This document shows, piece by piece, positions 8,348 to 15,119 of a DNA stretch of 33,459 bases. The position numbers and the translations under genes are program-made. How positions within the stretch are numbered: the stretch's first letter is position 1; each line of letters starts with the position of its first letter. Under the pieces are notes generated by a model. The model searched no databases. It worked only from the letters and a program-made list of their open reading frames with translations, and was not told where the DNA came from. Source of the DNA: an uncultured Saprospiraceae bacterium (lineage in GTDB: Bacteria; Bacteroidota; Bacteroidia; Chitinophagales; Saprospiraceae); contig CALFDU010000160.1 in the NCBI GenBank assembly GCA_937950315.1, positions 1 to 33,459 of the forward strand, written 5' to 3'.

Positions 8348-10593
8348 AACGATTTTTTAAATTCTTTTTGATACTGAACTTGCTTCTGTTTGTTGGTGTT
8401 TGTTTGTCTATCAACATAGAGGAGAGTTTTGATGTACCGAAGAGTTATGTGGTATTTGATCAGTCGCACACTTTGTTGGGTGCTAAGATTGCTGCAGATG
8501 AGCAATGGAGATTTCCATTGATTGATAGTATTCCAGAAAATTACAAACAAGCATTGTTGTGTTTTGAGGATAAGAGATTTTATAATCATCCAGGAGTAGA
8601 TATCATTTCTATTTTTCGCGCAGTCAAGTCCAACTTGAAGGCTAAAACAATTGTGAGTGGTGCCAGTACGATCACCATGCAGTTGATGAGGTTGGCAAGG
8701 GATAAAGATTCTCGAAGTCTGAAGCAGAAAATCATTGAGACCTACCTGGCGGTGGCTTATACGCTGAAGTATGACAAAGAAACGGTATTAAGATATTATG
8801 TTACCAATGCACCTTTTGGTGGCAATGTGGTAGGAGCGGAAACCGCTGCTTGGAGGTATTTCGGTCGCTCGATTTATGATTTATCCTGGGCAGAATCGGC
8901 AACACTTGCGGTCCTACCCAATAGTCCTGCATTGATGCATCCGGGGAAAAACAGAAAAGCATTGAAGGCCAAGCGAGATAAATTACTCGGAAATTTAATC
9001 GAAGATGGAATGATTGATTCTTTAGAATATCAACTGGCCATCGAAGAACCTCTACCTCTTGCACCTAAAAAATTACCGAACCTTGCCACTCATTATGTGG
9101 AAGAAAATTTTAAGAATCGAGACAAGGGTCATAAGTTGATAAGTACCATTGATTATAACATACAAAGAAATGCCAATGAAATTTTATCAGCACACGAAGG
9201 ATACAATACCACAAAAGGAATCGAAAATGCAAGCATCATCATCCGTGATACCAAGACGGGGGAGATTCTCGCTTACATTGGAAACAATCAAGGAGATGTA
9301 CGTGCCAAATACAACAACATGGCAACCACACCTCGGAGTACAGGAAGTATTTTAAAACCTTTGTTGTACGCAAGCAGTATCAATGAAGGATTATTGGGAC
9401 CCAAGCAATTGGTCAGCGATGTGCCGATTCATATCGATGGATTTCAGCCTAAAAACTACGATAAGAATTATCGAGGACTCGTGCCTGCCAATGAAGCATT
9501 GAGTAAGTCCTTGAATATTCCTTTCGTTATTATGTTGAAAGAATATGGCGTCGATCGCTTCCTAGATCGATTGCAAGAATTTGGTTTTACGACCATCAAT
9601 CAGTCAGCCGAGCATTATGGACTCTCGTTGATACTTGGAGGAGCGGAAATTACTTTGGATGAGCTGACCATGGCTTACGCCAAGTTGGGTAGATTGGCTC
9701 TTGTTGAAAAACAAAATAGTAACTTATTGCATCCAGCTACCGTCTATCATATGATTGATGCGATGACCGAGTTGCAAAGACCCAATGAAGAGAATTTTTG
9801 GGAGCATTTTGGTTCTGGGAAAAAAATTGCATGGAAAACGGGGACATCATACGGTAATCGAGATGCATGGGCCATTGGCTTGACTCCAGAATATACGATC
9901 GGTGTGTGGGTCGGAAATTCAGATGGAGAAGCTAGGCCGGAGATCATCGGTTCGAGTTTGGCAGGTCCGATTTTATTTGATTTGGTTCATGCTTTACCAG
10001 GCATATCTTCTTTTGAGGAACCGCTTAGACATTTGAAACAATACAAAATGTGTAAAAAATCTGGATTGAAAGCGACGGATGCTTGTACAGATCATGAGGA
10101 GGCGTGGCTTTCTCCTACGCTTGCGCAAATGAAGCAGTGTGCATATCATCAAAAAGTATGGCTAGATGAAAGCAAGTCTTTTTTGGTAAATGTCGAGTGC
10201 GCAGATGTAATGATTGACTCTAGTTGGTTTGTCGTACCGCCCAAAGAGGCCTTGCACCTCAAAACATTTGATCCAGGTTACGAACCTCTTCCTCAGATGC
10301 ATGTTGATTGTATCGATCAGAGTAGAGAAAAGTACATTGATATCGTATATCCACAAGCAAAGTCGAGTTTTGTAATACCTAAGAATTTGAAAGAAGAGAA
10401 AGAAAGTATTGTTTGTGAGGTAGCACACCAGTTTCCAAGTAGTAAGATCTATTGGCATGTTGATGATAAGTACATTGGCATGACTGAAGAGTTTCACAAA
10501 ATTCCAATTGAACCGGGAATTGGTAAACACACATTATACGTTATTGATGATCAAGGACGTTATGATGAAACGATTTTTGAAGTTTTAAAGTAA
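8344..10593 (+). CDS. pbpC: Penicillin-binding protein 1C (bifunctional peptidoglycan synthase)
   Basis: 749 aa. One N-terminal membrane anchor (about 5-23) is followed by a GT51 glycosyltransferase domain. This has the catalytic motif EDKRFYNHPGVD (Glu75 first catalytic residue), GASTITMQLMR at 106-116, and a second conserved Glu at 132 in KIIETYLA. A transpeptidase domain follows with Ser335-x-x-Lys338 (GSILK), SLN at 389-391 and KTG at 498-500 (KTGTSYGNRDAW). The last 80 or so residues match the PBP1C-specific C-terminal domain (BiPBP_C). All catalytic residues are present. The length is close to E. coli PBP1C (770 aa). The start overlaps the A2M stop (ATGA), so translation is probably coupled. 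Together the two proteins are thought to trap invading proteases and repair damaged wall. Confidence 0.96.
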   Translation: MKRFFKFFLILNLLLFVGVCLSINIEESFDVPKSYVVFDQSHTLLGAKIAADEQWRFPLIDSIPENYKQALLCFEDKRFYNHPGVDIISIFRAVKSNLKAKTIVSGASTITMQLMRLARDKDSRSLKQKIIETYLAVAYTLKYDKETVLRYYVTNAPFGGNVVGAETAAWRYFGRSIYDLSWAESATLAVLPNSPALMHPGKNRKALKAKRDKLLGNLIEDGMIDSLEYQLAIEEPLPLAPKKLPNLATHYVEENFKNRDKGHKLISTIDYNIQRNANEILSAHEGYNTTKGIENASIIIRDTKTGEILAYIGNNQGDVRAKYNNMATTPRSTGSILKPLLYASSINEGLLGPKQLVSDVPIHIDGFQPKNYDKNYRGLVPANEALSKSLNIPFVIMLKEYGVDRFLDRLQEFGFTTINQSAEHYGLSLILGGAEITLDELTMAYAKLGRLALVEKQNSNLLHPATVYHMIDAMTELQRPNEENFWEHFGSGKKIAWKTGTSYGNRDAWAIGLTPEYTIGVWVGNSDGEARPEIIGSSLAGPILFDLVHALPGISSFEEPLRHLKQYKMCKKSGLKATDACTDHEEAWLSPTLAQMKQCAYHQKVWLDESKSFLVNVECADVMIDSSWFVVPPKEALHLKTFDPGYEPLPQMHVDCIDQSREKYIDIVYPQAKSSFVIPKNLKEEKESIVCEVAHQFPSSKIYWHVDDKYIGMTEEFHKIPIEPGIGKHTLYVIDDQGRYDETIFEVLK

Positions 10594-10598
10594 AAGCT

Positions 10599-10685
10599 AT
10601 GATTTGTTTAACCATTTTCCTGATATCACGTTTATATATTATCATCAGAAAGCGTCAAGCGACGAAGATGGATGACATATTCTAA
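10599..10685 (+). CDS. Possible 28-aa membrane microprotein after pbpC
   Basis: A short frame starts 5 bases after the pbpC stop: ATG at 10599, TAA at 10683-10685. It encodes MICLTIFLISRLYIIIRK followed by a basic/acidic tail. The first 16 residues are hydrophobic and the tail is charged, as in small single-pass membrane proteins. No ribosome binding site is recognisable, and a frame this short can arise by chance in AT-rich DNA, so this is a low-confidence call. Confidence 0.2.
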   Translation: MICLTIFLISRLYIIIRKRQATKMDDIF

Positions 10686-10760
10686 TTATTTATTGGTTAA
10701 TTATTTGGATATTTTTGAAAATCACCTATAGATTAGTACTTTTATTGTAAATTAGAAAAA

Positions 10761-10776
10761 ATACACCTAGGTGTAT
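10761..10776. promoter_or_regulatory. Perfect 16-bp palindrome (operator candidate)
   Basis: ATACACCTAGGTGTAT is an exact palindrome. It lies 33 bases upstream of the long inverted repeat in the post-pbpC gap. Perfect palindromes of this length with GC-containing arms are rare by chance in such AT-rich DNA and are typical of dimeric repressor or activator sites. The binding protein is unknown. Confidence 0.45.
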
Positions 10777-10808
10777 GTGGTCAAACTCCTATAAAATATA
10801 AATATTTG

Positions 10809-10890
10809 ACTGCCTACACCTTAAAACCGAAGTATATAATAGCTTGTTTTCGGAGTTCAAGTTTCTTAGTCGCTTCAGTTTGTAGGCAGT
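10809..10890 (+). ncRNA. Candidate structured RNA bounded by a 10-bp inverted repeat
   Basis: ACTGCCTACA (10809-10818) and TGTAGGCAGT (10881-10890) are exact reverse complements closing a 62-base interior. A smaller CCGAA...TTCGG pairing is possible inside. The right arm is followed by TTTT, and a stronger terminator lies 30 bases further on. This is compatible with a small RNA of about 80-140 nt read on the plus strand, with the 16-bp palindrome just upstream. No known RNA family is recognised. It could instead be a leftover of a small repeat element. Confidence 0.3.
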
Positions 10891-10920
10891 TTTAAAATAA
10901 ATTGAGTTATCTAATAGAAG

Positions 10921-10947
10921 GGTCTTCAATATTTGGAGGCCTTTTTT
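10921..10947 (+). terminator. Rho-independent terminator
   Basis: GGTCTTC (10921-10927) pairs with GGAGGCC (10935-10941), allowing two G-T wobbles, around the loop AATATTT, and is followed by six T (10942-10947). The preceding AAG pairs with the start of the T-run and extends the stem. It would end either the A2M-pbpC transcript or a separate short RNA from the gap. Confidence 0.65.
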
Positions 10948-11082
10948 CATGCCCATTAGTGAAGTTTGAAGTATTTAAACGTTGTTATAAGCCCAATATT
11001 GAAGTATTGAATGCAATGCTTTAACTCAAACAAAAAGAAATAGGGTAGAATTCAACTAGCAGAAAACCTTGAGTTTTATGGC

Positions 11083-11493
11083 TTATCTCTTCAATTCCAG
11101 TGTCAAGAGATTATGACTTCCAGAAATTACATTGATTGGTCTGATGACTTTTCCAAAATTGGTTGACACATATACGGAGTACATGCCTTGTGTTAAACGC
11201 TCTAATGTCGCATCACCATTACCATCTGTCTTTCTACTCATAATGATATCATCAGTCGAGAAGTCGATCATACTGACATTTCCTTCCAATAGCTGAACAT
11301 GAACGTTTTCTAAGAAAATTGGCTCACAAGTAGGACCTGCATGGTCAACATAACTTACCGAAACATACAAGTCTGTAGGGGCTTGAACCTCTTCAGCTCT
11401 ATCTTCAATGATGGTATCCGTTAGATCTTATGAATCCTTAGAACATGCGCTAAGGCTTAAAACTAGGATCAAGAAAGGAATGAATTTTAACAT
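11083..11493 (-). pseudogene. Small lipoprotein gene interrupted by an in-frame stop after the lipobox
   Basis: Reading from the ATG at 11493 gives a clean lipoprotein signal MLKFIPFLILVLSLSACSKDS (lipobox LSAC, Cys17). A TAA at 11428-11430 (codon 22) follows. The same frame then continues (DLTDTIIEDRAEEVQAPTD...) without a further stop to 11083. The remainder reads like a compact Ig/transthyretin-like beta-sandwich: EPIFLENVHVQLLEG, the turn TDGNGDATLERLTQGMYSVY, and a terminal LLTLELKR. This resembles carboxypeptidase-regulatory/CnaB-like domains. A single substitution in codon 22 (for example from CAA, AAA or GAA) would explain it. The frame downstream is intact, so the mutation is recent or a base-call error. 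The TTG at 11370 is an internal codon rather than a believable start. Intact, it would be a 136-aa surface lipoprotein. Confidence 0.75.
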
Positions 11494-11579
11494 TGCGTGA
11501 TATTTTTTATTAAGCTACTAACTTTTTTTAATAGTTTAAGACACAAAATTGAAGTTTCTACAAAAAAAATATTTTCATC

Positions 11580-11771
11580 ATGCATTACGAATATGAAACC
11601 ATAAGCATTAAGTATAGTATCTGGACAGGGAAATCTTCAGATGATTATCTCGAGATAATAAATGAACGTGGGTCCAAGGGCTGGCGATTTGTTTGTTTCA
11701 CTCCTACTTCAGCAAACCCTAAAAATGTTTCTGGAATCGAATTGGTTTTTGAAAGAGTGGTAGAGGCTTAA
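11580..11771 (+). CDS. DUF4177-like small protein
   Basis: 63 aa. The pattern is YEYETISIKYS... DDYLEIINERGSKGWRFVCFTPT... IELVFERVVEA. It matches DUF4177: an N-terminal beta strand with a W/YEY motif, a helix with the LNxxGxxGW-type signature (here INERGSKGWRFV), and a final strand ending in a hydrophobic-F-x-R motif. The function of this family is unknown; members are cytosolic alpha/beta proteins of 50-80 aa. It is divergent from the broken lipoprotein gene, with an 86-base AT-rich gap between the two starts. A hairpin follows directly after the stop. Confidence 0.75.
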   Translation: MHYEYETISIKYSIWTGKSSDDYLEIINERGSKGWRFVCFTPTSANPKNVSGIELVFERVVEA

Positions 11772-11793
11772 AGATTGTTTGAACAAGCAATCT
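11772..11793 (+). terminator. Hairpin directly after the DUF4177-like gene
   Basis: AGATTG (11772-11777) pairs with CAATCT (11788-11793); a T-G wobble and inner TT/AA pairs extend the stem. It starts on the base after the stop codon. The downstream sequence is T-rich but lacks a true T-run, so termination is likely but not certain. The convergent gene begins 64 bases on. Confidence 0.4.
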
Positions 11794-11857
11794 CTAGTTT
11801 AAAATATAGATCTTCGCTATTTGCACTAGATCGCTTCAAGAATACAAATCCAAAAGT

Positions 11858-12601
11858 CTAATACATATTGTTAATCGTATTCAAGGTATTGATCATACAA
11901 TTTTCATGATTTCCAATGGTAAAGGCAAATTCTTGTCTCACCTTTATCCCGCTTTCGTGTTCTGCTGGAATCCAATTGGACATATTGCAGATGACATCAT
12001 AAAGAAGTGCATCTACTTCATCATTTTTGGAACTTTGATAAATGGATGTATCTACTACTTCTCCATTTTCATTGATGACAAACTTCAGAATTGCCAAGTC
12101 ATATCCTTGGAAGACATCTTTTGAGATTTTGTCTATCGCATTTTCTTTAAGATAGCTAAGAAGCAATTCTTCTCCTCCGATATATTGTGCACTTTTAGTA
12201 GGGTGAACAGAAAAAGAGAAGCGCTCATTTCTAGGAGGATTACTTGTTAAATTATTTTCAGGGATATATTGTACACTTACCGTGATTGGTGCCGGAAAAT
12301 CCAATGATTTGAGAAAATGCTTTTGCTGCTGATTGAGAATACTATCCTCACCCATGACTTTTACCATTTCTCTCTTTTGTACACTAGAGATCTCAACCCA
12401 CAAATATTCTTTGACCCAAGTTGGTTTGAACATTCTATTGAGATCGGTGAGTGTATTGGCTTCATGCAAGTCTGCTTGCGAGATTGAAAGTGGCGGATGA
12501 TTAATATTTACTTGAAAGGGAAGAGCCTCAGAACTTTGTGATACCACAACCAAGCTATTGATGGTGAGAATCAGTGCAGTAAGAAGTAAATGCTTAATCA
12601 T
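11858..12601 (-). CDS. Periplasmic protein with TonB C-terminal-like domain
   Basis: 247 aa. Residues 1-21 are a signal peptide or signal anchor (LLLTALILTINSLVVVS). Residues 166-230 match the TonB C-terminal fold: GYDLAILKFVINENGEVVD, then SIYQSSKNDEVDALLYDV, then NWIPAEHESGIKVRQEFAF. This is the familiar order of strand, G-x-V turn, helix, W-x-PA, G-x-x-V and strand. The middle (30-160) is unrecognised, and the Pro-rich spanning segment of true TonB is absent. It is therefore probably not an energy transducer. It more likely belongs to the many Bacteroidota proteins that reuse the TonB-C domain as a periplasmic binding module. No exbB/exbD or TonB-dependent receptor is nearby. The short tail after 230 (NHENCMINTLNTINNMY) is unusual. 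Confidence 0.75.
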   Translation of the reverse strand: MIKHLLLTALILTINSLVVVSQSSEALPFQVNINHPPLSISQADLHEANTLTDLNRMFKPTWVKEYLWVEISSVQKREMVKVMGEDSILNQQQKHFLKSLDFPAPITVSVQYIPENNLTSNPPRNERFSFSVHPTKSAQYIGGEELLLSYLKENAIDKISKDVFQGYDLAILKFVINENGEVVDTSIYQSSKNDEVDALLYDVICNMSNWIPAEHESGIKVRQEFAFTIGNHENCMINTLNTINNMY

Positions 12602-12682
12602 GAATAAATATTTCTATAAATATACGCTTCTTTAAGCTTTTATGCTTTGGCTTTACAAGCAAAGAAGAATAATTAAGAAAAC

Positions 12683-12735
12683 ATTATTCAATTACTATTG
12701 TGAACTACTCAACCACAATGATTAAAGTGAATAAT
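12683..12735. repeat. Nested inverted repeat upstream of the T9SS cargo gene
   Basis: ATTATTCA (12683-12690) pairs with TGAATAAT (12728-12735), and inside it ATTGTG (12697-12702) pairs with CACAAT (12714-12719). The result is one interrupted 14-bp stem. It lies in the 285-base gap between divergent genes, about 150 bases upstream of the plus-strand start. It may be a regulatory dyad; nothing further can be said. Confidence 0.35.
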
Positions 12736-12770
12736 AGAGTGAGTCTATCACCTCATGGGATGAATCATAA

Positions 12771-12803
12771 CATAATTAATTATGACGACTTACCCTAGAT
12801 TTG
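12771..12803 (+). promoter_or_regulatory. Palindrome plus -7-like element upstream of the T9SS cargo gene
   Basis: TAGATTTG at 12796-12803 fits the Bacteroidota -7 consensus TAnnTTTG exactly. No -33 TTG is seen at the right distance. That position is instead taken by the perfect 14-bp palindrome CATAATTAATTATG (12771-12784), which could be an activator or repressor site. A start here would leave a leader of roughly 75-80 bases before the ATG at 12887. Confidence 0.35.
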
Positions 12804-12886
12804 TTTTTATCAACGAGAAATAATGCACTATCTTATGCTAACTATTCAATTGTGTATTTAGAACAGGGTTTCTTTATCTAAGAAGT

Positions 12887-13771
12887 ATGAAAAAAATTAT
12901 AGGACTTTCCATCTGTATGCTAGTTTTCTTAAATTCAATGTATTGCCAAAATGAATTTGGCACTGTAGGTTCTTATTGGCAATATAGTTTTGAGCCTCAT
13001 AGTGGTGGTAGCGGTTGGACGATGATTACCATTGAAAAAGATACGATGATCAACGGTGTTGAGTTCAAAAAATATAGTTGGAAACATCACGTACAAATAG
13101 GATTTTATCCCGCTGAAGAATATTCCTCAACTGGATTGATACGCATTGAGAATGATACTGTTTTTAATGACGAAAATGTGATGATTGATTTCACCATGTC
13201 ATTGAACGATTCTTTGCAGTTGGCAGGGCTTGGAGTTGATATTCAACTGGCCATTGATAGTATCACGACAGAAACAATCGATGGATTTGATTATAAAAAG
13301 TGGCATGGTCAAAAGATATGTGTCATGGGTGCAAATTCATCGGGTCCATACGAACAGTTTATCATCTTGGAATCAATCGGGCAAATTGAAAATGGTTATT
13401 TGTTTTGGAATATTGATGGTTGTGCTATTGGTGGAGGCATCAATTCATTTGTTTGCTATAACAATGGCTCATTTAGTTATCCACCAGGCATTGAGTGTGA
13501 AAAATTACTCCTAGCATCAAATGACAATCATCTAGTTGCCAATAGCATAGATGTTTTTCCCAACCCTGTTGGTAAAGAATTAAGCATAAGGTCAAACAAT
13601 AATCCGATCGATCAAATCAAGATATTATCAGTAGAAGGGGAGGTCGTTCAAGAATTTTTGGTTGAACAGAATGAAATTGTCTTAGATGTAAGCAATCTTA
13701 ATAATGGCGTTTATTTTTTAAGGATTGCAATGGGGAAGGATGTTGAATTTAGAAAGGTAATTGTTTTATAA
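12887..13771 (+). CDS. Secreted protein with type IX secretion C-terminal sorting domain
   Basis: 294 aa. Residues 1-20 are a Sec signal peptide. Residues 25-210 form a passenger domain of unknown function, rich in beta strands and aromatic residues (GSYWQYSFEPHSGGSGWTM, ENGYLFWNIDGCAIGGG), with paired Cys around 180-203 that may form disulfides. Residues 222-294 are a typical type A sorting domain: VFPNPVGKELSI, IKILSVEGEVV, DVSNLNNGVYFLRI, and a basic stretch before the terminal VIVL. The protein is exported by Sec to the periplasm, then by T9SS across the outer membrane, with removal of the C-terminal domain. The only clear T9SS substrate here, it is good evidence for a T9SS-bearing Bacteroidota host. 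It is monocistronic by position. Confidence 0.88.
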   Translation: MKKIIGLSICMLVFLNSMYCQNEFGTVGSYWQYSFEPHSGGSGWTMITIEKDTMINGVEFKKYSWKHHVQIGFYPAEEYSSTGLIRIENDTVFNDENVMIDFTMSLNDSLQLAGLGVDIQLAIDSITTETIDGFDYKKWHGQKICVMGANSSGPYEQFIILESIGQIENGYLFWNIDGCAIGGGINSFVCYNNGSFSYPPGIECEKLLLASNDNHLVANSIDVFPNPVGKELSIRSNNNPIDQIKILSVEGEVVQEFLVEQNEIVLDVSNLNNGVYFLRIAMGKDVEFRKVIVL

Positions 13772-13782
13772 ATGATTACGAC

Positions 13783-13816
13783 AAAAAAAGAGATGAACAA
13801 TTGTTGTCCATCTCTT
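13783..13816 (-). terminator. Rho-independent terminator of the desaturase gene
   Basis: AAGAGATG (13788-13795) and CATCTCTT (13809-13816) form a perfect 8-bp stem; the loop contains AACAATTGTT, which can pair on itself. Read on the minus strand the stem runs into TTTTTTT (13789-13783). It lies 40 bases past the desaturase stop and also separates it from the convergent T9SS cargo gene. Confidence 0.75.
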
Positions 13817-13855
13817 CATGTATATTTTACTTTCTTATACTAATATTTATTCCAA

Positions 13856-14983
13856 TCAACTTTTCTGGAGATTCCTATCATAACTTCCCGTTCCCAAGGA
13901 ATGTAATAATTTAAAGTGACTACTTACTGCTCCCCAAAACGTTTCGTGTTGATAGTATGGGATATTATATTCTTCGGCTGTTTGTTTCACAATCTTCGAA
14001 AGTTTGCGATAGTGCACATGGCAGATATTAGGGAATAAATGATGCTCAACTTGAAAGTTTAGTCCTCCTACAAGCCAAGAAAATATTCTGCTTTTGTGCG
14101 CAAAATTTGATGTGGTTAATAACTGGTGTATTGCCCAATTGTTTTCAACAGAAATATCTTTGTCTGGCTTGAAGAATTCTGTTTCTTCAATGACGTGCGC
14201 TGGTTGAAAAATCAAAGCCAAAATCAACCCACTGATAAAGTGCATCAACAGAAATCCTAAAACTATCTGCCACCAGGCAAATGGTAAAACGACCAATGGT
14301 ACAATAAAAGTCAATACCAAATAAATCAACTTGACAACAATTATTTGCGCAAGCGCCTGATTAAAAGTCAATCCTTGTCCTGCAAATAAATTTTTCTTCT
14401 TGTATCTAAACAGCTGTTGAAAGTCTTTTGCGGTAAACCAATAGATGGTCATGATTCCATATAACAAAGGAGCGTAAAACGCCTGGTATTTGAAGATTGG
14501 TTTTCTTTCTTGCGTAGGAGAAAATCGAATTACTCCTTTTTCAATATCCTCATCAAAACCATGAATGTTTGTAAACGAATGATGCAGTACATTATGTTGA
14601 ATTTTCCAATTAACATCATAGCCACCTATAAAAGTAATTACAGAGCCTATAATTTTATTGACTCTTTTGTTTGCTGAATATGATCCGTGATTGGCATCAT
14701 GCATAATAGACAATCCGATCCCAGACATTCCAAATCCCATCAACGTCCACAGGCCAGTCATTACCCAAACATTGTTTACCGATCCACTAATAAGTATAAA
14801 TAGTGGGATGAAGTAAGACGCTAACATAAAGACCGTTTTGATCTTCATGTTAAGATTGGCATGTCTGGAGATGTTGTTGTCCTTGAAATGTTGGTTGACT
14901 CTTTTGCGCAGTAACTTATAAAATTCCGGTCTATCCTTCTTGTTGAATTTTACAACAATAGGATTGTCTGTTACTTGATCCAT
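13856..14983 (-). CDS. Membrane fatty acid desaturase
   Basis: 375 aa from the chosen start. It is a di-iron membrane desaturase with all three histidine boxes: HDANH (95-99), HNVLHH (130-135) and QVEHH (311-315). Four or more transmembrane segments lie between them. The QxxHH third box is typical of acyl-lipid/acyl-CoA (linoleoyl-CoA, delta-6-like) desaturases; the cytochrome b5 domain of the eukaryotic enzymes is absent. It introduces double bonds into membrane acyl chains, using O2 and an external electron donor. The frame extends 15 codons further to an ATG at 15028. I prefer 14983 because a GGAAAA precedes it and the family usually begins shortly before the VKFNKKDRPEFY segment. It follows the GMC oxidoreductase by 136 bases on the same strand and ends at its own terminator. 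Confidence 0.93.
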   Translation of the reverse strand: MDQVTDNPIVVKFNKKDRPEFYKLLRKRVNQHFKDNNISRHANLNMKIKTVFMLASYFIPLFILISGSVNNVWVMTGLWTLMGFGMSGIGLSIMHDANHGSYSANKRVNKIIGSVITFIGGYDVNWKIQHNVLHHSFTNIHGFDEDIEKGVIRFSPTQERKPIFKYQAFYAPLLYGIMTIYWFTAKDFQQLFRYKKKNLFAGQGLTFNQALAQIIVVKLIYLVLTFIVPLVVLPFAWWQIVLGFLLMHFISGLILALIFQPAHVIEETEFFKPDKDISVENNWAIHQLLTTSNFAHKSRIFSWLVGGLNFQVEHHLFPNICHVHYRKLSKIVKQTAEEYNIPYYQHETFWGAVSSHFKLLHSLGTGSYDRNLQKS

Positions 14984-15119
14984 TTCAGTTTTCCAATTTA
15001 AGATTCCGTAAGATAGCCCAATTAACATGACGACTATAACAAAATGTCTACTTTAAGACCTTTATTGCGAGAATTAAGTTTGAGCGCTGAAAAAGCGATA
15101 AAAATGGATGTTTAATGAC

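Larger units (their letters stand above)
10594..11082. other. 489-base gap with several palindromes; no confident gene
   Basis: Apart from the doubtful 28-aa frame at its left end, no coding potential is seen. In order the gap holds: a perfect 16-bp palindrome (10761-10776); a 10-bp inverted repeat enclosing 62 bases (10809-10890); a rho-independent terminator (10921-10947); a 10-bp segment of the terminator, CTTCAATATT (10924-10933), repeated in inverse at 10995-11004; and two imperfect direct copies of GCCCATTAGTGAAG (10951-10964) and GCCCAATATTGAAG (10991-11004), 12 of 14 bases alike. The terminator is 327 bases beyond the pbpC stop, far for an operon end, which leaves room for a separate short transcript. 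Confidence 0.6.

Noticed and set aside
10809-10890. Inverted repeat considered as the ends of a miniature transposable element
   Set aside because: No target-site duplication is visible, the segment is only 82 bases, and no second copy exists in the window; the structured-RNA reading is kept instead at low confidence.
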